NCBI GenBank assembly: GCA_024103495.1
Contig: JAGFIQ010000132.1
Span: 1 to 43,181 of the forward strand
Direction of reading: 5' to 3'
Length of the DNA stretch: 43,181 nucleotides
Source: Aridibacter famidurans
Lineage (GTDB): Bacteria; Acidobacteriota; Blastocatellia; Pyrinomonadales; Pyrinomonadaceae
Shown here: positions 8,145-17,515 of the stretch, one piece after another
Layout: each line of letters opens with the position of its first letter
Position numbering within the stretch: position 1 is the first letter of the stretch
Position numbers and translations under genes: made by a program
Notes under the pieces: model-generated
Told to the model about the DNA's origin: nothing
Database searches by the model: none
The model's input: only the letters and a program-made list of their open reading frames with translations

Positions 8145-11100
8145 ATGGAAAAGGAACGCTGGCAAAGGCTTGAACAGATCTTCGCCGAGGCTGCCGATCT
8201 TCCCGCTGATGACAGGGAGAGGTGGCTGGACGACGCCTGTGCCGGCGACCGCGAAATGAGGGCCGAGATCGCCCGTATGCTGAGAGCCGATGCGGAAGCC
8301 GACGGACTGATCGATTCCCCGGTCTTCGAATCTCCTACCTACTCCGAACTTTTCCCCACTATCGAGGACTCCGTCGCGCCGAACCTCGTCGGCACGAGGA
8401 TAGGACCGTACGAGCTTGTCCGGGAACTCGGAAGGGGCGGAATGGGAGCCGTGTTTCTTGCGAAGAGGGCCGACGAGGAATTCGAGCACTTTGTCGCGGT
8501 CAAGCTGATCAAGCGCGGCATGGACACGGACTTCATCCTCAAGCGGTTCCGGAACGAACGACAGATCCTGGCGAAGCTCAGCCATCCGCATATCGCAAGG
8601 CTTCTCGACGGTGGATCGACCGCGGACGGACTTCCGTACTTCGTTATGGAGTACGTGCCCGGCGAGCCGATACACAGCTTCTGCGACAGGCGCTCGTTCA
8701 CTGTCCACGAACGGCTTCAGCTGTTCCAAAAGGTCTGCGCCGCCGTCAACTATGCCCACGAGAAGCTGATCATCCACCGGGACCTGAAGCCGGGCAACAT
8801 CCTCGTGACCGATGAACTCGACCTTCGGCTTCTGGATTTCGGGATCGCGAAGATACTCGATCCGGAGTTCGCCGGCGATTCGCTTGCTCACACGGCGACC
8901 GGGATGCGTCTGATGACCCCGGAATATGCCTCGCCGGAGCAGATCCGCGGCGAACCTCTTACTCCGGCGAGCGATGTTTACGCTCTCGGTGTGCTTCTCT
9001 ACGAGCTTGTCGTCGGGAGGCGGCCGTACAATTTTCCGAGCCGGGCTCCGCACGATATCGCCAGGGTGATCTGCGAAGAACCCGCGCTCGATCCGGCCCT
9101 CGCATTCGAATCGCCGACCCGCGACGAGCCGGAGCCGGAAGAAGAGCTGGCGAGGCTGAGAGGCGCCACTCCGGATTCGCTACGAAAAGAGCTTTCGGGA
9201 GAGCTCGGCCAGATACTTCTGCGGTGCCTTCGAAAGTCCGCAGGCGGCCGATACGGATCGGCGACCGAGCTTTCGAGAGACATCGCAAGTTATCTGGACG
9301 GCGTGCCGATTTCGGTTTCGGAACCTGACAGCGGAAAGTTCTCACATCTGGAAAACTCGATCCGCGCGGGAGTCTCGCTTGCCGTTCTGCCTTTTCAGGT
9401 GCTTGACGGACCGTCGGGAAACGGCGCCTCGGACACCGGCGAGTTCCTTTCACTGGGGCTCGCCGACGCGGTTATCACAAGGCTCAGCAAGCTCAAGACG
9501 ATCGCGGTCAGGCCGACCAGCTCGATACTCAGGTATGCGAAAGATTCGGACACGGATCCGGAACGGGCGGGCAGGGAACTGAATGCCGCGTACATCCTCG
9601 ACGGCCGTATCCAGATCCTCGGCGAAAAGGTCCGCGTTACCGCCCAGCTTGTGAAGAGCCGCGACAACCAGACCGTTTGGGCGGGCCATTTCGAAGAGCA
9701 GTCGGACGATCTCCTTACGCTTCAGGATTCGATCTCTGCGCAGGTGTCCGAAGCGCTAGTGGAAACGCTTGCCGGCGATTCGCTTCCTTCCGTCGAGAAA
9801 AGGGGAACGGAGGACGCGCGGGCTTACGAGGCGTATCTGAAGGGGCGGTTCCACTGGCACAGCTACACCGTGGACGGACTTGCGAAGGCGCTAGTGTATT
9901 TCTACGAAGCGATCGCGCTCGACCCGGGATTCGCGCGCGCTTACAGCGGCGTGGCGGATTACTACAACTTCCTGAGCATCTTCGGGATAATGCCGCCGAA
10001 CGAGAGCTTCCCGGCGGCGAAGCAGGCGGCGCTGAAGGCGATCGAGCTGGACCCGGAGCTCGCCGAGGCGCACATCTCGCTGGGCATCACCGCGTTCGGC
10101 TACGAATGGGATTACGAGCTCGCCGAGAAGCACCTGAAGCGCGCGGTGGCACTGAACCCGAACCTCGGCGACGCGCACCTTTGGTACGCGCAGCTGCTGA
10201 GCCTGACGGGAAGGCACGAGGAGGCGATCAGGGAGATCACGAAGGCGGAAAGACTGAACCCTCAGTCGCCGTCAGTGCTTGTGACCTGCGCGTTCGTGTA
10301 CCGCAACGCGCGAAACTTCGAAAAGTCGCTTGAGAAGCTCAGGCAGTCGCTCCGTATCCAGCCTAATTACTACGTTGCCGAACAGGCCTTCAGCTGGGTG
10401 GTCAAGCAGATCGGAAATTTCGACGAAGCGATCCGGATGTGCGAGACAGCGACTGCGAACACGGGGCGCCTCAGCCTTCCGCTCTACGCTTTGGGCTATT
10501 CTCTTGCCGCGGCGGGCCGATCGGAAGAAGCGCGCGAGGTGATCGCTGAACTTCACGAACTTTCCGAAAGGCAGTATGTTCCGCCGGTCTATTTCGCGCT
10601 CATCCACGCGGGGCTGGGCGAAAGCCAGGGAGCGCTGAAATGGATCTCGCGCGGGATCGATGAAAAGGACTTCTGGGTCGTGTTCGTGCCCTACGACGCC
10701 CGGTTCGACGAGCTCCGGGACGAACCCGGCTACAAGGACCTCTTGCGGCGCATCGTCCCTGACCGGGATGAGAGCATTCACCAGTCGAGGATACCGACGC
10801 GGCTGATGGAGATGTCGTCCGCGACCGGACCGGAAAGGGCGGCGGAGGTTTCTACCGGCCGGAAACACAGGGCGGCCCTGATCGTCGTCGTCGCCTGCAT
10901 CGTGCTCGTTTTTACGGCTATCGGTTTCTGGTCGGGACTGATCACGTTCGAGATGCGCCAGGGCACTTCGCCCGACGGGAACGCCGAGGTGGCGGGAGCG
11001 GACGAGAGTGGAAGGAAGTCGCTCGCGATCCTGCCTTTCACGACGGATTCCCACGTCGAGAACGAGGAATCGCTCGCGGTGGGACTTGCCGAATCGCTGT

Positions 11101-12398
11101 ATCGGCGGCTCGGAGTGGCAAGCGGGCTTTCGGTCAGGCCGGCGCTGATCAACCTCGCCGACACCAGATCAGCGACGGAGATCGGCAAGAGTTTCGGAGC
11201 CTCGTACGTCCTGCGAGGAACGCTTGAACGAAAGACGGCCTCTTTCAACGTCGGCGCGGAACTGCTGGACGCTTCGACCGGGAGGATCATCTGGGCGGAG
11301 ACCTTCGATGAGCCGGAAGCCGACTTTCCGCTTCTTCAGGGCCGGATCGCCGACCGTGTCCTCAAAGCGCTCACCGTCGAGCTTTCCGCCAGCGAGCGCG
11401 ACCGCCTGAACCGCAAACTCACCGACGACACGGAAGCCTATCAGCTCTATCTCGCCGGCAGGTTCCTAATGCGCGACCGCTCGGCGGACAATCTGGAGAA
11501 GGCTATTGCCTCTTTCGAGAAGGCTCGGGAGCGGGACCCCGAATTCGCGCTCGCATATGTCGGCCTCGCGGACGCCTACTCGTTATTGAACCTGTACCGC
11601 GTTCCGCCTCCAAAGGACGCGTACGCGAAAGCGAAAGAGAACGCGGAAAAGGCGCTCTCTCTGGACGAATCGCTCGCGGAAGCTCACGCTTCTCTCGCTT
11701 ATGTGCTCTTCTACGGCGACTGGAACCGAACGGATGCAGTGAAGCACTTCACGCGGGCGATCGAGCTGAACCCTTCATATTCAACCGCACATCACTGGTT
11801 CGCGCTCGCGCTTGCGGCGATGGACCGTCCGGAGCAGGCGATCGAACAGATCGATATGGCGCTTGAACTCGAACCCCAGTCTCCGATCGTGCCTTCCGCG
11901 GCGGGACTCGTGTACTACTATGCGAGGCGCTACGAGGACGGGCTGAGGATGTGCCGCAGGTCGCTGCAGCTCAACGCGGTGATGGTCCCTGCCCACAAGA
12001 CGATGCGGGTCATTTACGAGGCGACGGGAAACGCTTCCGCAGCTTCCGAAGCGCTCTTGAAGGAACGGACCTATCTTGGAAACACCGACGAATCGGAGCC
12101 CGGTTGGGCGATGATCACTGCGCAGGTTAAGGCGGTCGCCGGCGACAGGAAGGCGGCCGGAGACCTGATCGCGCGGGCGCTTTCGGCAAAATACGTGACG
12201 GACAATCCGCGCGGGTACGCGTACGAGATCGCGGTCGCATATTCACTCGTGGGCGAGAAAGAAAAGGCGATCGACTGGCTCGAGCGAGCGAGGAGCGCCA
12301 AGGACCACAGCTTCAACTTCGTGCTTGTCGATCCGAGGCTGGACGGGCTCCGCGGGATGGAGAGGTTCCGGAAGGTGATCGCGGGAGCGTTCGCGTAG
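8145..12398 (+). CDS. Giant Ser/Thr kinase with duplicated TolB-TPR module
   Basis: A 1417-residue protein. After an N-terminal helical stretch comes a kinase domain at about 89-385: glycine loop GRGGMGAVF at 96-104, K120, HRDLKPGN at 211-218, DFG 231-233 and SPE 263-265. A TolB/FlgO-like domain follows (about 408-545, starting SLAVLPF) and then TPR-type helical repeats (about 560-865). One membrane segment lies at about 909-931. A second TolB-like domain (about 958-1085, starting SLAILPF) and a second TPR block (about 1095-1417) follow. The second half thus repeats the TolB-TPR architecture across the membrane. All key kinase residues are present. It is translated 3 nt after the sigma factor, so the sigma factor is a candidate substrate. 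Confidence 0.92.
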   Translation: MEKERWQRLEQIFAEAADLPADDRERWLDDACAGDREMRAEIARMLRADAEADGLIDSPVFESPTYSELFPTIEDSVAPNLVGTRIGPYELVRELGRGGMGAVFLAKRADEEFEHFVAVKLIKRGMDTDFILKRFRNERQILAKLSHPHIARLLDGGSTADGLPYFVMEYVPGEPIHSFCDRRSFTVHERLQLFQKVCAAVNYAHEKLIIHRDLKPGNILVTDELDLRLLDFGIAKILDPEFAGDSLAHTATGMRLMTPEYASPEQIRGEPLTPASDVYALGVLLYELVVGRRPYNFPSRAPHDIARVICEEPALDPALAFESPTRDEPEPEEELARLRGATPDSLRKELSGELGQILLRCLRKSAGGRYGSATELSRDIASYLDGVPISVSEPDSGKFSHLENSIRAGVSLAVLPFQVLDGPSGNGASDTGEFLSLGLADAVITRLSKLKTIAVRPTSSILRYAKDSDTDPERAGRELNAAYILDGRIQILGEKVRVTAQLVKSRDNQTVWAGHFEEQSDDLLTLQDSISAQVSEALVETLAGDSLPSVEKRGTEDARAYEAYLKGRFHWHSYTVDGLAKALVYFYEAIALDPGFARAYSGVADYYNFLSIFGIMPPNESFPAAKQAALKAIELDPELAEAHISLGITAFGYEWDYELAEKHLKRAVALNPNLGDAHLWYAQLLSLTGRHEEAIREITKAERLNPQSPSVLVTCAFVYRNARNFEKSLEKLRQSLRIQPNYYVAEQAFSWVVKQIGNFDEAIRMCETATANTGRLSLPLYALGYSLAAAGRSEEAREVIAELHELSERQYVPPVYFALIHAGLGESQGALKWISRGIDEKDFWVVFVPYDARFDELRDEPGYKDLLRRIVPDRDESIHQSRIPTRLMEMSSATGPERAAEVSTGRKHRAALIVVVACIVLVFTAIGFWSGLITFEMRQGTSPDGNAEVAGADESGRKSLAILPFTTDSHVENEESLAVGLAESLYRRLGVASGLSVRPALINLADTRSATEIGKSFGASYVLRGTLERKTASFNVGAELLDASTGRIIWAETFDEPEADFPLLQGRIADRVLKALTVELSASERDRLNRKLTDDTEAYQLYLAGRFLMRDRSADNLEKAIASFEKARERDPEFALAYVGLADAYSLLNLYRVPPPKDAYAKAKENAEKALSLDESLAEAHASLAYVLFYGDWNRTDAVKHFTRAIELNPSYSTAHHWFALALAAMDRPEQAIEQIDMALELEPQSPIVPSAAGLVYYYARRYEDGLRMCRRSLQLNAVMVPAHKTMRVIYEATGNASAASEALLKERTYLGNTDESEPGWAMITAQVKAVAGDRKAAGDLIARALSAKYVTDNPRGYAYEIAVAYSLVGEKEKAIDWLERARSAKDHSFNFVLVDPRLDGLRGMERFRKVIAGAFA

Positions 12399-12515
12399 CG
12401 CCGGAGCGAGAGTCTGTTCAGTGGCAGGAGGTAAGGACGGCGGGCCAAAACGGGACTCCGGTTCGGTAAGATTTCCCTATCGATACCTGACTTAAAACCT
12501 GAGAACGGCCATCCT

Positions 12516-12540
12516 CCTCAGTCCTCAGTCCTCAGTCCTG
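12516..12540. repeat. Heptamer array, unit CCTCAGT (minus-strand ACTGAGG)
   Basis: Three full copies of a 7-bp unit plus a partial copy, in the 178-bp spacer between two convergent genes. The same unit recurs at 12575-12581, where it contains the stop codon of the debranching enzyme, and on the other strand at 16843-16870 and 31236-31249. The rest of the spacer shows no gene or clear terminator. Confidence 0.8.
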
Positions 12541-12576
12541 CTTACGCCCGTCGCTTGCGCTCCGGGTTCCGATGCC

Positions 12577-14544
12577 TCAGTCCTCTTCCATCAGCACACG
12601 CAGGATCTCCGCCACGCTCCAGGCCTGTGCGAAACAGCCGCGCGGACGATGGGGCTCGCTGCCGTCGAAGATCTCCGAGATCTGACCGATCCCGGCCTGT
12701 TCCGTGTGCTTCAAGAACGACTCGAAGATCAGCTCCAGATGCTGGTTCAGCTTTCGTCCTTTCGGATAGACCTTCCTCAGCGCATCGATGAACGCGCCCA
12801 TCGGCCACGCCCAGACCGTGCCCTCGTGATAGGCGGAATCGCGTTCGTAAGGGCTTCCTATGTAGACCGGTCGGAATCTCGGGTCCTCAGGGCTCAGCGA
12901 ACGGAGCCCGTAGGGGGTGAACAGCTCTTGTTCGACCTTCTGAACTACTTTTTTCGCCCTCGAAGCGCTCAGCATCGAGTGGTGAAGGCTGACCGCAAAG
13001 ATCTGGTTCGGGCGGATCGAAGCGTCCGCACCGTCGTCGCCGATCACGTCGTACAGGCATTTCGCCTCGTCGTTCCAGAACTTCCGGTTGAAACTTGCGC
13101 GCGCCGCCTCCGCCATCTTCCCGTATTTCTTCGCCTTCTTTTTCGATTTGAACTTCGAAGAAAGCTCTTCCATCGTTCGGAGCGCGTTGTACCAGAGCGC
13201 CTGTATCTCGACCGGCTTTCCGATCCTGGGGGTAAACACCTCGTCGCCGTACTTGGCGTCCATCCAGGTCAGCTGAGTGCCTTCCTCGCCCGCCAGCAGG
13301 AGCCCGTCATCATCGGCCCGGATGCCGAATCTCGTTCCCTCAAGGTGCCTCTTGACGATCTTCCTGAACTCCGGGAAAAGCTCCTTCTTTACGAATTCCA
13401 GATCACCGGTGTGTTCGGCGTAAGCGCGCCCCGCTTCTATGAACCAGAGCGTCGCGTCCGCAGTGTTGTACTCGGGAATCTCGCCTTCATCGGGAAACCG
13501 GTTAGGGATCATCCCTTCGGAAACGTATCTCGCGAACTCGCGCAATATCCCCTGAGCGATGCCTTCCCTTTTTGTCGAAAGTGTCAGGCCCGGCAAAGCG
13601 ATCATCGTGTCACGGCCCCAGTCGGAGAACCACGGATATCCGGCAATGACGGTGTGACCCTCTCCCCGGGAAACGATGAACTGGTCCGCGGCGACGACAA
13701 GCCTGCGCTTCAGCTCGGTGTCCGCCTCGGCTATTTCGCAAAGCCCCTCGCGCCGCGCGGTCTCGGCCTCTTCGAACTCGTCGGCGTCCGCGTAGTTGAT
13801 CTGGCGGGTTGAAACGATGGCGACCGCGGCGTCGGCTTGCAGGTCGAAGTGCATCGAGAACGGCTGGAAAAGGTCCTCGCGGAAGTCGAATCCGCGCTCT
13901 TCTTCGATCGCGTACTCGAAGTCCAGGTACCATTCGCCGGTCTTCCGGACCGAACCCGAACTGTGGTTGAAGAATATCTCCGGAGCGTTCTCAACGGGTC
14001 TCATCCAAACGCACTTCTCGGTCGCGAAGAATGTCATATCCACATCGTCCGAGTTTTTCCGAAGCGAGTGATAGTCAACGTACGAAAGAAGCGGCTTCAA
14101 CTCGAGCTCGACTCCTTCCTCAATCGTCCGGAGCCCGGGCACCATCTCCCATCGGCAGACGACAGTGTTCTCTCCGTGCACGGCAAATATCTTCTTCCGG
14201 ATCTCGATGTCGAGCTCGGGTATCCTGTAGGTCCAGACGGGAAACGGATCGAGCGAGAACGATTCGATCAGCCGGAAGCCCTCGGGATGGACCACGCCGG
14301 GAAAACGGTTGGCGGATAGCGGGAATTCTTCGTCGCCGATCCGGACGATCTCCTCGAACTTCGAGAGCAGGCGAATGCGGCCGAGCGGGGGCCGCGCTGC
14401 CGCGGTCAGAAGCGAGTGATAACGGCGGGTATTGATGCCCGAAACGGTTGAGGAAGCGAAGCCTCCTATGCCGTTTGTCTCGAGCCATTCCCGGGACGAC
14501 GACTGCCCCGGATCGGTACACATGTTCGAGCCGAACTTCAGCAT
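12577..14544 (-). CDS. Glycogen debranching enzyme (amylo-alpha-1,6-glucosidase, prokaryotic type)
   Basis: This enzyme removes alpha-1,6 branches from glycogen-like glucans in the cytosol. The N-terminal domain has WLETNGIGGFASSTVSG and NTRRYHSLL. The C-terminal (alpha/alpha)6-barrel region has GYPWFSDWGRDTMIALPGL and later SDWGRDT-family signatures. The frame is open to a TTG at 14586, but the family usually starts MLKFG, which here is the ATG at 14544, giving 655 residues. An extended -10 promoter lies just upstream of that ATG and supports this start. No ribosome site is visible, so the mRNA may be almost leaderless. The stop TGA lies in a GGACTGAGG heptamer. No other glycogen gene is in the window. 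Confidence 0.9.
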   Translation of the reverse strand: MLKFGSNMCTDPGQSSSREWLETNGIGGFASSTVSGINTRRYHSLLTAAARPPLGRIRLLSKFEEIVRIGDEEFPLSANRFPGVVHPEGFRLIESFSLDPFPVWTYRIPELDIEIRKKIFAVHGENTVVCRWEMVPGLRTIEEGVELELKPLLSYVDYHSLRKNSDDVDMTFFATEKCVWMRPVENAPEIFFNHSSGSVRKTGEWYLDFEYAIEEERGFDFREDLFQPFSMHFDLQADAAVAIVSTRQINYADADEFEEAETARREGLCEIAEADTELKRRLVVAADQFIVSRGEGHTVIAGYPWFSDWGRDTMIALPGLTLSTKREGIAQGILREFARYVSEGMIPNRFPDEGEIPEYNTADATLWFIEAGRAYAEHTGDLEFVKKELFPEFRKIVKRHLEGTRFGIRADDDGLLLAGEEGTQLTWMDAKYGDEVFTPRIGKPVEIQALWYNALRTMEELSSKFKSKKKAKKYGKMAEAARASFNRKFWNDEAKCLYDVIGDDGADASIRPNQIFAVSLHHSMLSASRAKKVVQKVEQELFTPYGLRSLSPEDPRFRPVYIGSPYERDSAYHEGTVWAWPMGAFIDALRKVYPKGRKLNQHLELIFESFLKHTEQAGIGQISEIFDGSEPHRPRGCFAQAWSVAEILRVLMEED

Positions 14545-14560
14545 TACAGATATAAACGTC

Positions 14561-14569
14561 ATTATATCA
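14561..14569 (-). promoter_or_regulatory. Extended -10 promoter of the debranching enzyme gene
   Basis: On the minus strand TGATATAAT is a perfect TATAAT with an upstream TG one base away (extended -10). TTGAAA lies 14 nt further upstream, too close for a normal -35. Transcription would begin near 14553, about 10 nt before the ATG at 14544, which leaves no room for a ribosome-binding site. Confidence 0.5.
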
Positions 14570-14807
14570 GCAGTTGCGGATTTCAATAGCCGCAGGCGTC
14601 GTCGATCTCAGCGGCTGTATGCGAATGATCCGGGCCGACCCGAACGTTTTCCGCTGCGAAACCACGCGGTTGCGCTGACCAGAAAGACGCTCGGCAGGCT
14701 CCAAAACATAGGGGTCCGTCCGCTTCCCAAAGTGCCAAAGACCGGCCGTTTTGATATTGTTATGGATTACTTTCGGAACGCTGGCTCGCCGGTTTTCGGC
14801 GCAATAT

Positions 14808-16610
14808 ATGAAGTCGGAACTCATCAGGAACTTTTCGATCATCGCCCACATCGACCACGGGAAATCGACGCTTGCGGACCGCATTCTCCAGCATACAGGC
14901 GCGGTCACCGACCGCGAGATGGAGGACCAGCTGCTCGACAACATGGACCTCGAGCGCGAGCGCGGGATCACGATCAAGTCGCACGCGGTTCGGCTCGATT
15001 ACAAGGCGAAGGACGGGCAGCAGTACGTGTTGAACCTGATCGACACGCCGGGCCACGTCGATTTTTCGTACGAGGTCTCGCGAAGCCTCTCGGCGTGCGA
15101 GGGAGCGCTGCTCGTCGTCGACGCCTCGCAGGGAGTCGAGGCGCAGACGCTTGCGAATACTTACCTGGCGATCGAAAACGACCTGGAACTGATCCCCGTC
15201 CTGAACAAGATCGATCTTCCTTCAGCCGAGCCGGACCGCATTCTCGAGCAGATCGAGACGATCATCGGGCTTGAGACCGACAACGCCGTGCTCGCTTCGG
15301 CGAAGACCGGCGAGGGAGTTGAGGACATTCTCGAGGCCGTCGTCCGGGACGTTCCGCCGCCGAAGGGGGAGCGCGACGCTCCGCTGAAGGCGCTGATCTT
15401 TGACAGCTGGTACGACTCGTACCGAGGCGTCGTCGTGCTGTTCAGGGTGATCGACGGGACGATCAGGAAGAAGCAGAAGATCCGGCTGTTCAATACCGGA
15501 CGCGAATACCAGATCGAGACGATGGGCGTGAACCGGCCCGTGCCGACCGCGATCGACGAGCTGGGTCCCGGCGAGGTCGGCTTCCTTACGGCTTCGATCA
15601 AGACGGTCGCCGACGTGCAGATCGGAGACACGATCACGGAAGCCGGAAGGCCGACCGACAAGCCGTTCCCGGGTTTCCGCGAGGTGAAGCCGATGGTCTT
15701 CTCGGGTCTCTATCCGACCGAATCGGCGCAGTACGAAGAGCTTCGCGACGCGATGGACAAGCTGCGCCTGAACGACGCTTCGTTCTTTTACGAGCCCGAA
15801 TCGTCAACGGCGCTCGGATTCGGGTTCCGGTGCGGCTTCCTGGGGCTTCTTCATATGGAGATCATCCAGGAGAGGCTCGAGCGCGAGTTCGACCTGGAGC
15901 TGATAACGACCGCGCCGGGCGTGCGGTACCGTGTTTTCAAGACCGATGGAGACATGATCGAGGTCGATTCGCCGGCTCAGATGCCCGAAACGGTCCGCAT
16001 CGACCGCATTGAGGAGCCGTACATCGAGGCTACGATCCTGACCTCGGACGAGTTTCTCGGCGGGATCCTTCCCCTTCTCGAGGAAAAGCGCGGGATCCAG
16101 AAGAAGTTCGAGTACGTCGGCAGCGCGAGGGTGATGCTCGTATACGAGCTGCCCCTGAACGAGATCGTCCTCGATTTCTACGACCGCCTGAAATCGGTCT
16201 CGCGCGGTTACGCATCGCTCGACTATCACCTTTCAGGCTACAAGCAGGGCGACCTTGTAAAGCTCGACGTGCTGGTGCTCGGCGAGCCGGTCGATGCGCT
16301 GTCTTTGATCCTTCACCGCAAGTCCGCCGAGAAGACCGGCCGCGACCTGGTGAGCAAGATGAAGGAGCTGATCCCGAGGCAGATGTTTGTGGTGCCGATC
16401 CAGGCGGCGATCGGGAACAAGGTGATCTCGCGCGCGAACGTGAAGGCGATGGGCAAGAACGTAACGGCGAAGTGCTACGGCGGCGACATCACGCGCAAGA
16501 GGAAGCTGCTCGAGAAGCAAAAGGAAGGCAAGAAGCGCATGAAAAAGGTCGGCCGCGTCGAGATCCCTCAGGAAGCGTTCCTTGCGGTGCTTAAGGTCGG
16601 CGAGCAGTAG
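14808..16610 (+). CDS. lepA: Elongation factor 4 (LepA), ribosome back-translocating GTPase
   Basis: At 600 residues it has the normal LepA length from the ATG at 14808; the frame is open 57 nt further upstream, but the family begins as here ([20 protein letters not shown]). GTPase motifs: HIDHGKST at 14-21, ERGIT at 51-55, DTPGH at 79-83 and NKID at 133-136. EF-G-like domains and the basic LepA-specific C-terminal domain ([20 protein letters not shown]) follow. This architecture separates it from EF-G and SelB. LepA acts on stalled or mis-translocated ribosomes. It is divergent from the debranching enzyme, with 263 nt between the two starts. No clear ribosome site is seen. A 7-bp-periodic array begins at its stop codon. 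Confidence 0.97.
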   Translation: MKSELIRNFSIIAHIDHGKSTLADRILQHTGAVTDREMEDQLLDNMDLERERGITIKSHAVRLDYKAKDGQQYVLNLIDTPGHVDFSYEVSRSLSACEGALLVVDASQGVEAQTLANTYLAIENDLELIPVLNKIDLPSAEPDRILEQIETIIGLETDNAVLASAKTGEGVEDILEAVVRDVPPPKGERDAPLKALIFDSWYDSYRGVVVLFRVIDGTIRKKQKIRLFNTGREYQIETMGVNRPVPTAIDELGPGEVGFLTASIKTVADVQIGDTITEAGRPTDKPFPGFREVKPMVFSGLYPTESAQYEELRDAMDKLRLNDASFFYEPESSTALGFGFRCGFLGLLHMEIIQERLEREFDLELITTAPGVRYRVFKTDGDMIEVDSPAQMPETVRIDRIEEPYIEATILTSDEFLGGILPLLEEKRGIQKKFEYVGSARVMLVYELPLNEIVLDFYDRLKSVSRGYASLDYHLSGYKQGDLVKLDVLVLGEPVDALSLILHRKSAEKTGRDLVSKMKELIPRQMFVVPIQAAIGNKVISRANVKAMGKNVTAKCYGGDITRKRKLLEKQKEGKKRMKKVGRVEIPQEAFLAVLKVGEQ

Positions 16611-16685
16611 TCATTGACCAGGGACCATTGACCAAGGACCAGGGACCAATGGTTCAGGAGTCAGCAGTTAGGAGTCAGAAGACAG
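16609..16685. repeat. Heptad-periodic array at the lepA stop codon
   Basis: Eleven consecutive 7-bp units run in phase from the lepA stop codon. Five are GACCNNN (GACCAGG, GACCATT, GACCAAG, GACCAGG, GACCAAT), followed by units of the form GAGTCAG/CAGTTAG/AAGACAG. Unit sequence changes along the array but period does not. The same GACCNNT family occurs at the end of the tryptophan dioxygenase gene and at the ctlX start. Confidence 0.8.
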
Positions 16686-16924
16686 CCTGCGAAGCAGGCG
16701 TCACAAATCAGCTCCACGTGGAGCGAAGCGGAACGTGGAGGACTGACGATTCTTTAGCTCCGAGCCGATTTATCGGCGGCATCTGAGCCGCGTAGCGGCG
16801 ACACGTGTCCGTAGCCCAAGCGTCAGCGTGGGCTACCATCGAGGACTGAGACGAAAGGACTGAGGACTGAGAGTCGCGCGATGCAGCCGTTCTGATAGCC
16901 GGTCACAAATTGTGACCACCTGTG
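16686..16924. repeat. Mosaic of hairpins, REP-like element and heptamers
   Basis: GCCTGC-GAA-GCAGGC (16685-16699) is a 3-nt-loop hairpin, followed by the palindrome GCTCCACGTGGAGC. A REP-like element lies at 16784-16837 on the minus strand: GGTAGCCCACGCTGACGC, then GGGCTAC, then GTGTCGCCGCTACGCGGCTCA. Heptamers GGACTGA at 16843-16870 are in phase even across one divergent unit. No protein-coding frame is credible. Confidence 0.75.
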
Positions 16925-17293
16925 ATGAAGAAGAAGGTTCGAAAAATCGACGTGGGTGGCCAAGCGTTTAATTGGAATGTGGTCCGAATGAATGAGAACT
17001 ACGTATGTCTTCGAGTCTGGAGTTCGGAGGATCGCTCCAAGCCTTGGATTCAGGTGAGACTACAGTGCGAGGACTTTTTGCTGAAGTTCTCTGAAAACGC
17101 GCACCAGGATCAGCAGCAACCGGAAACCCTAAAATTAAGTGTGACCCCGGCGGACGTGGCATCGATCATAAGACTGGCCTTTCAAAGCGGCCTTGATCCT
17201 GAGAGATTCGAAGCTGTCGGAAATTATCTATTGACTAAGGCCGGTCGTCTTGAACCGATAAATGACGTGCTCAATTCAAGAGAAGATAGCTAG
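16925..17293 (+). CDS. Small hypothetical protein
   Basis: A 122-residue protein (ATG at 16925; an adjacent GTG at 16922 would add one residue). The N-terminal half looks like antiparallel beta strands with alternating hydrophobic residues (RKIDVGGQAFNWNVV, VCLRVWSS, WIQVRLQCEDFLLKF). The C-terminal half is helical and contains SVTPADVASIIRLAF. This beta-then-helix pattern occurs in small uncharacterised bacterial proteins; no function is assigned. The gene is less GC-rich than its neighbours and sits between repeat elements on both sides, which would fit recent acquisition. No ribosome site or terminator is obvious. Confidence 0.65.
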   Translation: MKKKVRKIDVGGQAFNWNVVRMNENYVCLRVWSSEDRSKPWIQVRLQCEDFLLKFSENAHQDQQQPETLKLSVTPADVASIIRLAFQSGLDPERFEAVGNYLLTKAGRLEPINDVLNSREDS

Positions 17294-17301
17294 AGCGAGG
17301 C

Positions 17302-17324
17302 GATGTGTCGCCGCTACGCGGCTA
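17302..17324 (+). repeat. Partial REP-like element
   Basis: GTGTCGCCGCTACGCGGCTA, which contains the hairpin GCCGC-TAC-GCGGC, is the right half of the element seen complete at 16784-16837 and 18968-19021. A related hairpin, GCGCC-TAC-GGCGC, follows near 17365. Confidence 0.7.
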
Positions 17325-17515
17325 GTATATGTCTCTTTGATATCCCGCAATCTACAGACGTGTCGCGCCTACGGCGCTTCTCGATGATCAGTGTTCTGAA
17401 GGTCCTTGGCCGGGTGTCGAGTCCTCGACGTAGCCCGCGTACCGTTCGTGCAGACATCGCAGGACGCGGCAACCAGGTGGCCGAGCTTGCCCACTCGCGA
17501 AGCGAACACCAAACG

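Noticed and set aside
14808..16610. SelB, as a partner of selA
   Set aside because: The C-terminal domain and all motifs are those of LepA; SelB-specific winged helices are missing.
16611..16920. Insertion sequence in the lepA spacer
   Set aside because: No transposase frame, no terminal inverted repeats of IS size and no target duplication; only short repeats are present.
17303..17515. N-terminal extension of the membrane protein at 17516
   Set aside because: The extension is basic, contains a REP-like element and has no membrane-protein character.
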